From Mycobacterium shinjukuense (lineage in GTDB: Bacteria; Actinomycetota; Actinomycetes; Mycobacteriales; Mycobacteriaceae): a stretch of DNA of 64,000 bases. Made by a program: the position numbers and the translations under genes. Positions 16,719 through 26,365 of this stretch are shown one piece after another. The notes below the pieces were generated by a model, which saw only the letters and a list, made by a program, of their open reading frames with translations, had not been told where the DNA came from and did not search any database. How positions within the stretch are numbered: position 1 is the first letter of the stretch; each line of letters starts with the position of its first letter. Location: assembly GCF_010730055.1 (NCBI RefSeq), contig NZ_AP022575.1:4440021-4504020 (forward strand), read 5' to 3'.

Positions 16719-18011
16719 TTAGGCCGCCAGGTCGTCTTCGGCGCCGCTGACCGGTATGGCCGCGACACGCTTGCCGCGTCGCCAACTACGGACGATGGCG
16801 ATCGCGGTCTTGAGCCCGCGCCGACGCCCGGTCGTCGGGTCGGTGCGTGCGAAACCCGGGTCCAGATTGGCGAACATCCGCTCGCTGCGGGTCTCCGGCG
16901 CGTCGTCGGGGCTGTCGCGCAGGTACGTGTCCGGCAACGACAACTTGGCCAGGGTGCGCCACGTCTTGGCGTACTGCACCAGAAACGAGCCCGTGGTGTA
17001 CGGCAAGTCGTACTTGTCGCAGACCGCACGCACCCGCACCGAGATCTCGGCAAGCCGGTTGCTCGGCAGATCCGGATACAAATGGTGCTCGATCTGGTGG
17101 CACAGGTTGCCGCTCATGAACCGCAGCGCCGGCCCGGCGTTGAAGTTGGCGCTACCCAGCAGCTGCCGCAGATACCACTGGCCCTTGGTCTCCCCCACCA
17201 TGTCGGTCTTGCTGAACTTCTCGGCGCCATCCGGGAAATGCCCACAGAAAACGACCATGTTGAGCCATACGTTGCGGATCACGTTGGCCGTCGCGTTGGC
17301 CGTCACGGTGGACCGGTACGTCGCCGCGGGCGACAGCGAGGTCAACGCCGGAAACGCCACGTAGTCCTTGAACACCTGACGACCGGCCTTGGCGGAGAAC
17401 TCCCGAAGCCTGATCTGGGCGGCTTCGCGCTCGGCGCCGCCCTTGAAGATCTTGCGGGCATGCAAATGCCGCAACGCGATTCCCCATTCGAAGCCGATTG
17501 CCAGCAAGGTGTTGGTGAGCAGATTGAAGAGGTGGCGCGGTTTCCAGGGCTGGTCTCGGGTGACGCGCACCATGCCGTAGCCGACGTCATGGTCCATGTC
17601 GAGGATGTTGGTGTACTTGTGGTGCGCGAAGTTGTGGGTGTATCGCCACTGCCTGGACGACCCGCTCATGTCCCACTCCCAGGTCGCCGAGTGAATCTCG
17701 GGGTCGTTCATCCAGTCCCACTGGCCGTGCATCACGTTGTGGCCGATTTCCATGTTCTCGATGATCTTGGCCACGGCCAGGGTCACCGCTCCCGCCCACC
17801 AGGCGCTGCGCCGTGAGCTGGCGGCCAGCAGCAGCCGGCCACCGACCTCCAGCGCACGCTGCGCGGCGATGGTGCGGCGAATGTAGCGAGCGTCGCGCTC
17901 GCCGCGAGCGTCTTCCACGTCCCGGCGGACGGCGTCCAGCTCGGCCGCCAGGCTGTCGATGTCGGCGTCGGTCAGATGCGCGAATGCGTTGAGGTCGGTG
18001 ATCGCCATCAT
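16719..18011 (-). CDS. desA3: stearoyl-CoA/linoleoyl-CoA desaturase, DesA3 (Rv3229c) type
   Basis: A 430-residue membrane-bound di-iron fatty-acyl-CoA desaturase. The three histidine boxes are intact: HNVMH at 91-95, HNFAHH at 126-131 and HQIEHH at 305-310. Hydrophobic segments lie between them (TNTLLAIGFEWGIALRH, FPALTSLSPAATYRS). Length agrees with M. tuberculosis DesA3 as I recall it (427). The start is ATG 18011 or 18008, after GAAAGG. A desaturase of this type needs an oxidoreductase partner (Rv3230c in M. tuberculosis), and no such gene is adjacent here, so it must use one elsewhere. It may belong to the same membrane-lipid island as mmpL. The 125 bp between it and the cyclase gene showed no clear signal. 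Confidence 0.92.
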   Translation of the reverse strand: MMAITDLNAFAHLTDADIDSLAAELDAVRRDVEDARGERDARYIRRTIAAQRALEVGGRLLLAASSRRSAWWAGAVTLAVAKIIENMEIGHNVMHGQWDWMNDPEIHSATWEWDMSGSSRQWRYTHNFAHHKYTNILDMDHDVGYGMVRVTRDQPWKPRHLFNLLTNTLLAIGFEWGIALRHLHARKIFKGGAEREAAQIRLREFSAKAGRQVFKDYVAFPALTSLSPAATYRSTVTANATANVIRNVWLNMVVFCGHFPDGAEKFSKTDMVGETKGQWYLRQLLGSANFNAGPALRFMSGNLCHQIEHHLYPDLPSNRLAEISVRVRAVCDKYDLPYTTGSFLVQYAKTWRTLAKLSLPDTYLRDSPDDAPETRSERMFANLDPGFARTDPTTGRRRGLKTAIAIVRSWRRGKRVAAIPVSGAEDDLAA

Positions 18012-18136
18012 CGTGCCTTTCGGTGGGCGGGCAGCGGTTACCTGCGACTTGGTGGACAGTTAATCCGGTTTTGATGTGAGGCACAAGAAGCGGCGGCGCG
18101 ATCACGCTCCGCGCAACGCTTGCTCCGGCGTCACCG

Positions 18137-19657
18137 TTAGCCCCGAGCTATGCCGAGCGTCGCGGCCAACGCCCGGCGGACCTCGTTGGTGACCGACGTG
18201 TACACCGCGACCAAATCGCAAACGCCTTCTTGAACATTGCATTCAACGACCTTCGCGAACACCTCACCGCCGGCCACATCGAGCATGAGGTCGTCGAACG
18301 GCGAGACCACCAGTTCGGTGCGAACCCGCAGAAGTTCTTCGCCGCTGGCGATCACCTCGGCCGGGTGCTTCTCGTGCACCACCTTGTCCTTGATGATCGC
18401 GATGCCGATCGGCCTGGGCACCGCCAGGCGCGTCAGCGCTCGATCGGCGCTGGGAAGTTGCAGGTCGTATTCGCCGGCCAATCCCTTGACGTCGTGGACG
18501 GTGATCGGGTCGGAGAAGCCTTTCGCACGCACCATGAACGAGCCCGACGTGCGAGCGATGTCGCGGATCTCTCGATACGTCGAATCGGAGACCAACACCT
18601 GCCCGCCGACGGTGTGTGACTCGATTCGGCCGACCAGGTTGACATTCTTGCCGACCGCCGCATACTTCTGCCGTCGCCGTGAGCCGATGGTGCCGATCAC
18701 CGCCTCCCCGGTGTGCACGCCGATACCGATCGCCAGTTCGGGCAGTCCCTGCTGGCGATGACTTGCGTTGAGCTCGTTCATGGCCAGCTGCAACTCGAGC
18801 GCGGCGGCGACGGCGTGGCCGGCCGCATCGTCGTCGTTGATGGGTGCGCCGAAGAAGACGAGCAGGCCGTCCCCAAGGATTTCGTTGATCGTTCCGTTGC
18901 GGCGCAGAATGACATCGGCCGCGCGCTCGAGGTAACCGTTCAGCACCTGCACAACCCGCTCGGGGGACAGGGTCTCCGACATTCTGGCGAAACCGCGGAT
19001 GTCGGCCATCAGTAACGTCAGCGTGCGTCGTTCACCGCCGCGGTGCCCCTCGGGGCAGGCCAACAGGTGGGCCTTCACCTCCTCGCTGACGTACCGGCCG
19101 AAGATGTCCTCGACGCGGCGGTATTGCTCCGCCAGCTCGCGCGCTTGCCGCCGGGCATCCTCACCGGCCTTGAGTTCGCGCACGATCGTGACGGCCTTGG
19201 TGATGGTGGCGCGCAGGTCGTCGAGGTCGAGTGGCTTGACCTGGAAGTCAAAGGCGCCGCGCCGCATGGCGGCACGTATGTTTCCGAGATCGTTGTACGC
19301 GGTGAGCACGATGGTTTTCAGGGGACGCTGAAGCTTGGCGACCTCGGCGAGCAGTTCGAGGCCGTTCATCTGAGGCATGTTGAGATCGGTGACGAGGACC
19401 TCGAGATCCGGGTTTTCGGTGATCATCTCCAGCGCCTGAACCGGGTCGGTGGAGAACGTCAGCTCGTACTCGCCACTCCGCAGCTCCTTGCGAAAACGAC
19501 CCTTGAAGAGCGCTTCGATGTCTTCCTCGTCGTCGACCACCAGGAGCCGCACCGGTCGCTGCGCCGGTACCGCTTGGCCGCCCCGCGACGATCCGTCAGC
19601 GGGTGCCGGCGCGTCATCTCGTTGTCCGCCGGCCCGTCCGGTGTCGTGCGCGTGCAT
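18137..19657 (-). CDS. response regulator-adenylate cyclase fusion
   Basis: A 506-residue protein joining a receiver domain to a class III adenylate cyclase. The receiver spans about 36-160, with phospho-acceptor Asp91 (VTDLNMP) and Lys141. A helical linker (about 160-205) follows. The cyclase domain (about 212-370) has metal Asp219 (MADIRGF) and Asp263 (ILGDGLLVFFG), purine-contact Lys331, and the transition-state Asn340/Arg344 pair (NVNLVGR). The last ~100 residues form a separate domain I cannot name. ATG 19657 is chosen over the open frame to 19948 because GGGAG precedes it. It should turn kinase signals into cAMP. It is divergent from two histidine kinases, and its receiver shares an ELRSGE-containing block with the stand-alone receiver at 22334. 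Confidence 0.88.
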   Translation of the reverse strand: MHAHDTGRAGGQRDDAPAPADGSSRGGQAVPAQRPVRLLVVDDEEDIEALFKGRFRKELRSGEYELTFSTDPVQALEMITENPDLEVLVTDLNMPQMNGLELLAEVAKLQRPLKTIVLTAYNDLGNIRAAMRRGAFDFQVKPLDLDDLRATITKAVTIVRELKAGEDARRQARELAEQYRRVEDIFGRYVSEEVKAHLLACPEGHRGGERRTLTLLMADIRGFARMSETLSPERVVQVLNGYLERAADVILRRNGTINEILGDGLLVFFGAPINDDDAAGHAVAAALELQLAMNELNASHRQQGLPELAIGIGVHTGEAVIGTIGSRRRQKYAAVGKNVNLVGRIESHTVGGQVLVSDSTYREIRDIARTSGSFMVRAKGFSDPITVHDVKGLAGEYDLQLPSADRALTRLAVPRPIGIAIIKDKVVHEKHPAEVIASGEELLRVRTELVVSPFDDLMLDVAGGEVFAKVVECNVQEGVCDLVAVYTSVTNEVRRALAATLGIARG

Positions 19658-19832
19658 CACGCTCCCTGCGGCACTGAGGTCTCCGCGTGATCGTAACCGA
19701 CGGTTACCGGCAACTGTGTTCAAATTCGGAGCTACGTGCAGGCGTAATGCCTGGTTACTATCGTACGGTCGGCGCCTCAGGGATCGGCCGACGCGACCGT
19801 CTGTGTCGAACGGTATGTGGAGGACACCATCG

Positions 19833-20894
19833 GTGGGCGATGCGAACCCGACGAACCCCGAAGTCCCCACCATGCGCGCCGACAACTTCGCGGCGCGGGC
19901 GGAAGCGCTGCGAACGGAATTGGAATCCGCTGGCTTGGTGGCGCCCACCGCCGACGAGCTGATCTCGCTGTTGGAAGATGGTTGTCGCGCGGTTGCCGAC
20001 CTAGAGGAACGACTTGCCGCCGCGGAACGTTCGCTGATGTCGACCGAACGGCGGCTCGCCGAGGAAATTGAACGGCAAGACGCGCTGCGATCCCGGCTGG
20101 CCCTACAAGAAAAGCTCGCCTCGCTGGGCGCGCTGGCCGCACGAATCGCTCACGAGATCCGCAACCACCTCAACTTCGTGAACAACTTCGCCGAGATCGT
20201 CGTGAATCTGGCCAACGAACTTGACGAGGTGATGGCACCGGAGCTCGCCCAGCTACCGGACCAGGTGTCCGGAGATTTCCACGATCTGATGACGGACATC
20301 GACGAGGCCGCCAAGAAGATCCGGTCACACGGACGAACCTCGGTGGACATCGTGGCGAACATGCTCCGGCATTCTCGTGGCGGGCAACCGGAGTTCGCGC
20401 AAACCGACTTGAACGCGCTTGTTGACGAGTCATTGCGGCTTGCCTATCACGGCGTCCGCGCCCAACATCCCGGGTTCGACGTTTCCTACTCCGCCGACCT
20501 CGACGAGCGGCTCAGCCCCGTATCGGTGGCGGGTCAAGACATCAGCCGCGTGCTGCTCAACGTTCTCGGCAACGCCTTCGATGCGGTGATGCAACGTGCG
20601 CAACAGGACGGTGAGGGTTACCAACCGCGCGTCCAGATCACGACGCGCTCGGTCGATGACAGCGTCGAGATCCTGGTGCGCGACAACGGAATCGGGATCG
20701 AACAGGCCGTGCTGTCGCAGGTGATCACGCCGTTCTTCACGACAAAGCCCCCCGGCCAGGGCACCGGGCTTGGATTGTCCATCAGCTACGACGTCGTCAA
20801 GCGCGAGCATCACGGGGACTTGACGATCGAGTCGGAGCAGGGCGTCGGCACGTCGGTGCGCATCGTGCTCCCCAAGTCGCAGCCGTCGAGTTGA
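19833..20894 (+). CDS. soluble histidine kinase with coiled-coil N-terminus
   Basis: A kinase of about 353 residues with no membrane segment. Residues about 20-100 are strongly helical and coiled-coil-like. The phospho-acceptor His107 lies in AHEIRNHLNFV, in which the usual Pro after Asn is His. The ATPase domain has LLNVLGNAFDAV (N box), VRDNGIGIE (G1), PFFTTKPPGQGTGLGLS (F/G2) and ends at the predicted stop. GTG 19833 has GGAGG at 19819-19823; ATG 19815 and ATG 19872 are alternatives. It starts 176 bp from the divergent cyclase gene and is directly followed by a second kinase, so the two probably act in one circuit. Confidence 0.87.
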   Translation: MGDANPTNPEVPTMRADNFAARAEALRTELESAGLVAPTADELISLLEDGCRAVADLEERLAAAERSLMSTERRLAEEIERQDALRSRLALQEKLASLGALAARIAHEIRNHLNFVNNFAEIVVNLANELDEVMAPELAQLPDQVSGDFHDLMTDIDEAAKKIRSHGRTSVDIVANMLRHSRGGQPEFAQTDLNALVDESLRLAYHGVRAQHPGFDVSYSADLDERLSPVSVAGQDISRVLLNVLGNAFDAVMQRAQQDGEGYQPRVQITTRSVDDSVEILVRDNGIGIEQAVLSQVITPFFTTKPPGQGTGLGLSISYDVVKREHHGDLTIESEQGVGTSVRIVLPKSQPSS

Positions 20895-20920
20895 CCTCGG
20901 CAAGCCGGAACGGACGCATC

Positions 20921-22219
20921 GTGGAACCCGAAGACAGGGCGCTTGAGGTCCGACCGCCTTGGCCGACAAGGAAGGTCTTCTGGAACCTCGCCGCGGCGAT
21001 GATCGGCTTTGGGCTGGTCGTCGGTGTGGTGGCCGCGTCCGGGGTGGTGGTGCTCGGAGCGGCTGCCGGCCAAGGAGTGCGAGCCCCGGTGTTCGCTGTC
21101 GGGGTGTGCGCGGGCATCGTGGGCGTGTCCTTGAACTATCTGCTGGTAAGCCGGGTCGTGCGGCGCCGGTTGCGGGTGCTTTCGGCCCGGCTCACCGAAG
21201 CCCAACGCGAGATCGCCGCCAGCGCGGGTGCCGAGTCTTGGGAGCCGCTGGCCGACCGTTATGCCCTACCCGTCGACAGCGACGATGAGTTTGGCCAAGC
21301 GATGGCGTCGTTCAATTACTTAGTGAGCTCGCTGGATTCGAGTCAGATGGCCGAACGTGCCCTGCGGCATAGGCTGGTGGATCAGGCCAAGCTCGCCGCG
21401 CTTGCGACGTTGACCGCCGGCGTCGCGCACGAGACCAAGAATCCGTTGAACTTCGTGGTGAACTTCGCCGAGTTGAACCTCGAGCTGTGCGCCGAGTTGC
21501 GTGCGGCCCTGCCCGGCGAAAGCGAGGCGCTGATCTCGGATATCGAGACCAACCTCAACTACATCCGCCGCCATGCCGAACGGGCGCTCGCCGTGATGGC
21601 GACCATGCTGCAGGTCGGGCGGTCGAACGTGGGCGATGCGCAGCCGTGTCGCGTCAACCAGATCGTCGAGGAAAGCGTCGGGATCGCCGAACATTCGTGG
21701 CGGATCAACCGGCGCGAGGGGCGCTGCGCGATTCACGTCGAACTCGATAGCGATGACCCGGTCGTACGGGGTTTCGAGGGGGATCTCGTTCAGGTGATCG
21801 TCAACCTGGTCATGAACGGGCTCGAGGCTGCGTCGTCAGTGCCCGATCGGACCGGCGAGGTTCGAATCAGTGTGCAGCACGACGACGATTCGGCGGTTGT
21901 CGTCGTGGTGGATAACGGGCCGGGGATCGATCAAGAAACCCTGTGCCACATCTTCGAGCCGTTCTTCACGACCAAATACCGCAAGGGGGGTACCGGGCTG
22001 GGGCTGTTCATCTGCAGGGACATCATCGACAACCGCCACCACGGCACGCTCGGCGCCAGCAGCCGGCCCGGGGCGGGCGCTTCGTTCGTTGTCAAGCTCC
22101 CGCTCGACCATGCGTCCGCGAAGACGGCGGCGCGTGCGGCGATTGACCGCACCGGTGAACGACCCATTTCGTGGTGGCTGGACAAACCCACCGGTGGGCT
22201 CCAAGCCCACGGTGACTAA
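20921..22219 (+). CDS. membrane-anchored histidine kinase with HAMP-like linker
   Basis: A 432-residue kinase. Two membrane helices lie at about residues 19-49 and 55-78 with almost no periplasmic loop, then a HAMP-like linker to about 145. Phospho-acceptor His170 is in AHETKNPLNFV. The ATPase domain carries IVNLVMNGLEAA, VVDNGPGID and PFFTTKYRKGGTGLGL. Because the loop is tiny it may sense the membrane or a partner rather than a ligand. GTG 20921 is favoured; TTG 20891 would overlap the previous stop as TTGA. It sits in one transcription unit with the preceding kinase and the receiver at 22334. Confidence 0.86.
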   Translation: MEPEDRALEVRPPWPTRKVFWNLAAAMIGFGLVVGVVAASGVVVLGAAAGQGVRAPVFAVGVCAGIVGVSLNYLLVSRVVRRRLRVLSARLTEAQREIAASAGAESWEPLADRYALPVDSDDEFGQAMASFNYLVSSLDSSQMAERALRHRLVDQAKLAALATLTAGVAHETKNPLNFVVNFAELNLELCAELRAALPGESEALISDIETNLNYIRRHAERALAVMATMLQVGRSNVGDAQPCRVNQIVEESVGIAEHSWRINRREGRCAIHVELDSDDPVVRGFEGDLVQVIVNLVMNGLEAASSVPDRTGEVRISVQHDDDSAVVVVVDNGPGIDQETLCHIFEPFFTTKYRKGGTGLGLFICRDIIDNRHHGTLGASSRPGAGASFVVKLPLDHASAKTAARAAIDRTGERPISWWLDKPTGGLQAHGD

Positions 22220-22333
22220 CGGCCGGAGAACACCGTAGACTCCCGTCTCGACGGCCACGGCCCCTGGCCATGTCCCGGCTGGCAACGGTAACCGGGGTGC
22301 GGCAGAGCCCCGCACGCATGGGTTGAAAGGGGG

Positions 22334-22774
22334 ATGGGACACGGGTCTGCTGTGCGGACACTGCCCCGCGCTGTCGATGGAAACGATGCGGCGGTCACCG
22401 TGACCGCGATCCATGTGCTCATCGTTGACGATGAGGCTGACATGGAGGCGCTGTTCCGCCAGCGGTTTCGCCGGGAACTGCGTTCAGGCGAGCTCATCTT
22501 GCAGTTCGCCGAGACGGGGCGGGCGGCGCTCGACGTCTTGGAGACCAGGGATCCCGATGTCGTGCTGATCTTCACCGACATCGAGATGCCGGAGATGAAC
22601 GGCATCGAATTGCTCAAGCGCGTGCGAGAAAAGCGGCCTGACGTTCGTGTCTACCTGGTCACCGCCTACGACAGTCCGTTCTACACCCAACAGGCGAAGG
22701 ACCTCGGTGCGCACGGCTATTTGACCAAGCCGTTGGACTTCTCGGCTCTGCGGCAGGTCATGTTTGCGATCTGA
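22334..22774 (+). CDS. stand-alone receiver domain protein
   Basis: A 146-residue CheY-like receiver with no output domain. The acidic pocket DDEAD is near residues 32-36, phospho-acceptor Asp82 is in IFTDIEMPEMNG, and Lys is in YLTKPLD. The segment EALFRQRFRRELRSGE closely resembles the receiver of the cyclase fusion at 18137, suggesting the two are paralogues addressed by the same kinases or linked in a phosphorelay. ATG 22334 sits directly against GAAAGGGGG, which is too close for an ideal site, so GTG 22352 or GTG 22397 could be the true start. It is the last gene of the kinase operon. Confidence 0.85.
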   Translation: MGHGSAVRTLPRAVDGNDAAVTVTAIHVLIVDDEADMEALFRQRFRRELRSGELILQFAETGRAALDVLETRDPDVVLIFTDIEMPEMNGIELLKRVREKRPDVRVYLVTAYDSPFYTQQAKDLGAHGYLTKPLDFSALRQVMFAI

Positions 22775-23097
22775 CAAGCTCGCACCGCTGCGCGCCCGCT
22801 TCGCATCACCACCGGGAAACGACAATCCGGTTCGAAATTCCAACCGGGGGCCAGCCAAGCGGCCTGGACTCGCCATCAATCCGGGCGGTGGATCCAAGCG
22901 CACCAATGTGCGGTCGTCGCGTCGGGGCGGGTGCCCAGATATCAGCTAACCGGTTGGGACTGATCGATCCCGGTGCCTATTAACCTCGTGGACAATAATA
23001 CGTAGAATACCGCGAAATCAGATTTCCCACGAAAGCCAAGAAGCGCGAACGCATCCGGGTCGACGACTCATCGCGCGAGGTCGCAGGGAGGTTGCAG
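22775..23097. other. intergenic region between receiver gene and MFS-patatin gene
   Basis: About 320 bp with no credible gene. The last 130 bp are clearly more AT-rich than their surroundings (TATTAACC, GACAATAATACG, ATACCGCGAAATC), so the promoter of the downstream gene is probably here, but I cannot fix its -35 and -10. AGGGAGG at 23085-23091 is the ribosome binding site of the next gene. Confidence 0.5.
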
Positions 23098-26000
23098 ATG
23101 ACCGGTATACCGTCGCGTTCCGCCGACAAGACCGCCCGCCGTCACCGCACGCGCGCCGGTGGCACGCCAGCGCGAAACTACCTTGCATCAACGGTCGCGG
23201 CGCTCACCCAGCGGCGTCGCCCATCGCCGACGGCCGTTCTGCTGGTCGCGTCGTTCGGCGCCTTCCTGGCATTCCTGGACTCGACCATCGTCAACATCGC
23301 GTTCCCGAATATCCAAAGATCCTTTCCGGCGTATCACATCAGCAGCCTGTCCTGGATCCTCAACGCGTACAACATTGTTTTCGCGGCCTTCATGGTGGCC
23401 GCCGGCAGGCTGGCGGACATACTCGGCCGGAAGCGAACATTCATCTTCGGCGTCGCGCTGTTTACGGTCGCGTCCGGGTTGTGCGCGGTCGCCGTCAACG
23501 TTGAGCAGTTGGTTGCCTTCCGAGTGCTGCAGGGCATCGGCGCGGCGGTACTCGTACCGGCTTCGCTCGCACTGGTAGTCGAGGGCTCTGATGCGTCGCA
23601 CCGCGCCCACGCGGTGGGCCTCTGGGGTGCGGCGGCGGCCATCGCGTCCGGGCTGGGCCCGCCGATCGGCGGGTTGCTCGTGGAAGCGTCAAGCTGGCGG
23701 TGGGTGTTCCTGGTGAACATTCCGCTGGGCATCGTGGCGGTGATGATCGCCGGGCGGGTGCTCACCGAGAGCCGTGCCGCGGGGCGGCGGCGGGTGCCGG
23801 ACCTGCGGGGCGCGATGTTGCTGGGTGCGGCCCTGGGGCTGCTGACCCTGGGGTTGGTCAAGAGCCCCGATTGGGGTTGGGTGAGCGTGGGAACCGTCGC
23901 GTCGTTGGCGGCCAGCACGGTCACGCTGATGGGCTTCGTGCTGAGCTCGCGTGCGCACCCGGTGCCGCTGGTCGAGCCCGCGTTGCTGCGGATCCGGTCG
24001 TTTGTGGCGGGCAACGTGCTGACGGTGGTCGCCGCCGCCGGTTTCTACTGCTACGTGCTCACCCATGTGCTGTACCTGACCTACGTGTGGGGCTACTCGG
24101 CGCTGAAGGCGGGTTTGGCGATCGCGCCCGCCGCGTTCGTCGCCGCCGTGGTCGCGGCGGTACTTGGCCGCATCGCCGACCGGCGTGGACATCGGGCGAT
24201 CGTGGTTGTCGGGGCCATCGTCTGGGCCGCCAGCCTGGTGTGGTATCGACAACGTGTCGGGGCCGAACCCGACTTCCTCGGGGCATGGCTACCGGGCCAA
24301 CTGATTCAGGGCATCGGTGTGGGCGCGACCCTGCCGGTTCTGGGTAGCGCCGCGCTGGCCGGGTTGGCGAAGGGCGGTAGCTATGCCACCGCGTCGGCGG
24401 TCGTGAGCACCACCCGCCAGCTCGGCGCGGTGATCGGCGTCGCGGTGCTGGTGATCCTGATCGGGACACCGGCACACGGCCACGCCCAGGAGGCCATTCG
24501 GCGGGGATGGGTGATGGCAGCGATTTGCTTCGCTTCGGTCGCGGTCGGCGCCGCGTTCCTGGGAAGGACCCGCAGCGGTGCTGACGTGGCGGCCGACACC
24601 ACGGCGGCGCCCGTCGCGCCCTCGACACCCCGGCGGGCGACCGCGCCGGTCCAACCCGTGCTGGCGCCCACCCGGGAGGCCGATCTGATCCGGCAGCTGC
24701 CGTTGTTCGCGGGACTGGACAACGCGACGTTGGCCGAACTTGGACGGCGCACCGAAGAGGTTGATCTGCAAGCCGGCTCGTATCTGTTTCACGCGGGCGA
24801 CGTGTCCGACTCGCTCTACGTCGTACGCAGCGGCCGCCTGCAGGTGCTCCAGGAGGACATCGTGCTCCGAGAACTGGGCCGCGGCGAGGTGGTTGGCGAA
24901 TTGGGGTTGCTCACCGACGCTCCCCGGTCCGCGTCGATCAAGGCGTTGCGCGACTCGACGCTGGTGCGGCTCACCAAGGCCCAGTTCGACAAGATGGCCA
25001 ACCGCGCGGTGCTGGCCGCGCTGGTTCGGGTGCTCGGCACCCGGCTGCACCAGGCGCCACCGCCGGCGGTGCCCCCCACGGCGTCACCCGAAGTCGTTGT
25101 GTCCGTTGTCGGTTTGAGCGCCGACGCGCCCGCTCGGGCGGTGGCCGGCGCCTTGCTGGCCGCGCTGTCGGAGAGGCTGCGCGCGGTGGACCCGGGCCGG
25201 GTCGACCGCGATGGCCTGGAACGGGCCGAGCGCTCCGCGGACAAGGTGGTGCTGCATGCGTCGGTGCACGACGCAGGGTGGCGGGACTTCTGCGTGCGCG
25301 TGGCCGATCGGATCGTGTTGGTCGCGGGGGACCCATCACCACAGGCGGCGCCGCTGCCCCCGCGGGCGGAGGGCGCCGATCTGGTGCTGGCCGGTGCCCC
25401 CGCCAGCCGAGAGCAGCGGCGCGGCTGGGAGGAGTTGATCACGCCGCGGTCGGTGCACGCGGTTTCTTACCGGAGCCTGCAACACGATTTGCGCCCGCTT
25501 GCCGCGCGCATCGCGGGTCGTTCGATCGGGCTGGTGCTCGGTGGTGGCGGTGCCCGCGCGCTGGCCCACCTCGGGGTACTCGACGAGCTGGAGGCGGCCG
25601 GGGTCACCGTCGACAGGTTCGCCGGCACCAGCATGGGGGCCACCATTGCCGCGTTCGCGGCGGCGGGCATGGACGCGGAGGCCGTCGACGCAAACGTCTA
25701 CGAGTTTTCCGTTCGCCACAACCCGGTCAGCGATTACACGGTGATGCCGAGCAAGGGGTTGATCCGTGGTCGGCGAACGGCCACCCTCCTGCAGCACGCC
25801 TATGGTGAACAGCTGGTAGAGGAGCTGCCGAAGGAATTCCGGTGCGTCAGTGTGGATTTGCTGGCTCGCAAGGCGGTGGTGCACCGGCGGGGTCGGCTCG
25901 CCGACGTCGTTGGCTGCTCGGTGCGCCTGCCCGGACTGTATCCGCCGCAGGTCTACGACGGTGGAGTGCACGTGGATGGCGGTGTGCTGGACAACCTTCC

Positions 26001-26313
26001 CGTTGCCGCGTTGTCGCGCGCCGAGGGTCCCCTGATAGCGGTGGCCATCGGGTTTGGCGGTGCCGCGAACGGCTCCCCGAGCCCGGGCCGTCCACCAAGG
26101 GTCCCCAGCATCGGCGAAACCGTCATCCGCACGATGATGATGGGCAGCCGGATGGTGGCGGATGCGGCGCTGGCGCAGGCCGACGTGGTGATCCGGCCCG
26201 ACGCCCGCGCCGTCGGGCTGTTGGAGTTCCACCAGATCGACGCCGCCCGCGAGGCGGGGCGCATTGCGACCCGTGAGGTCTTGCCGCAAATCGCCGCACT
26301 GCTGGATCGCTGA
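23098..26313 (+). CDS. MFS transporter / cyclic-nucleotide-binding / patatin-like phospholipase fusion (Rv3239c-like)
   Basis: A 1071-residue three-part membrane protein, the architecture known in M. tuberculosis Rv3239c and Rv3728. Residues about 40-490 are a 14-helix DHA2-type MFS (FLDSTIVNIAFPNIQ, GRLADILGRKRTF). Residues about 530-640 are a cNMP-binding domain with the phosphate cassette GEVVGELGLL plus RSAS. Residues about 810-985 are a patatin lipase with the oxyanion loop GGGGARALAHLG, nucleophile Ser near 844 (GTSMG) and catalytic Asp near 960 (DGGVLDNLP). ATG 23098 has AGGGAGG 6 nt upstream. All three active or binding sites look intact. A cyclase-receiver gene lies 3.4 kb upstream, so cAMP control of transport or lipase activity is a natural hypothesis. 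Confidence 0.93.
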   Translation: MTGIPSRSADKTARRHRTRAGGTPARNYLASTVAALTQRRRPSPTAVLLVASFGAFLAFLDSTIVNIAFPNIQRSFPAYHISSLSWILNAYNIVFAAFMVAAGRLADILGRKRTFIFGVALFTVASGLCAVAVNVEQLVAFRVLQGIGAAVLVPASLALVVEGSDASHRAHAVGLWGAAAAIASGLGPPIGGLLVEASSWRWVFLVNIPLGIVAVMIAGRVLTESRAAGRRRVPDLRGAMLLGAALGLLTLGLVKSPDWGWVSVGTVASLAASTVTLMGFVLSSRAHPVPLVEPALLRIRSFVAGNVLTVVAAAGFYCYVLTHVLYLTYVWGYSALKAGLAIAPAAFVAAVVAAVLGRIADRRGHRAIVVVGAIVWAASLVWYRQRVGAEPDFLGAWLPGQLIQGIGVGATLPVLGSAALAGLAKGGSYATASAVVSTTRQLGAVIGVAVLVILIGTPAHGHAQEAIRRGWVMAAICFASVAVGAAFLGRTRSGADVAADTTAAPVAPSTPRRATAPVQPVLAPTREADLIRQLPLFAGLDNATLAELGRRTEEVDLQAGSYLFHAGDVSDSLYVVRSGRLQVLQEDIVLRELGRGEVVGELGLLTDAPRSASIKALRDSTLVRLTKAQFDKMANRAVLAALVRVLGTRLHQAPPPAVPPTASPEVVVSVVGLSADAPARAVAGALLAALSERLRAVDPGRVDRDGLERAERSADKVVLHASVHDAGWRDFCVRVADRIVLVAGDPSPQAAPLPPRAEGADLVLAGAPASREQRRGWEELITPRSVHAVSYRSLQHDLRPLAARIAGRSIGLVLGGGGARALAHLGVLDELEAAGVTVDRFAGTSMGATIAAFAAAGMDAEAVDANVYEFSVRHNPVSDYTVMPSKGLIRGRRTATLLQHAYGEQLVEELPKEFRCVSVDLLARKAVVHRRGRLADVVGCSVRLPGLYPPQVYDGGVHVDGGVLDNLPVAALSRAEGPLIAVAIGFGGAANGSPSPGRPPRVPSIGETVIRTMMMGSRMVADAALAQADVVIRPDARAVGLLEFHQIDAAREAGRIATREVLPQIAALLDR

Positions 26314-26327
26314 CCATCGTGTCTGCG

Positions 26328-26365
26328 CCTGTTCGACTGTGCCAAACCTGTTCGACTGTGCCAAA
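26328..26365. repeat. 19-bp tandem repeat, two units
   Basis: CCTGTTCGACTGTGCCAAA occurs exactly twice in a row (26328-26346, 26347-26365), 15 bp after the MFS-patatin stop. It is outside coding sequence. It may be an operator pair for the next gene or a slippage product. Confidence 0.85.

Noticed and set aside
19658..19948. N-terminal extension of the receiver-cyclase gene
   Set aside because: ATG 19657 has a good ribosome binding site, and the extension overlaps the divergent kinase start and lacks a domain.
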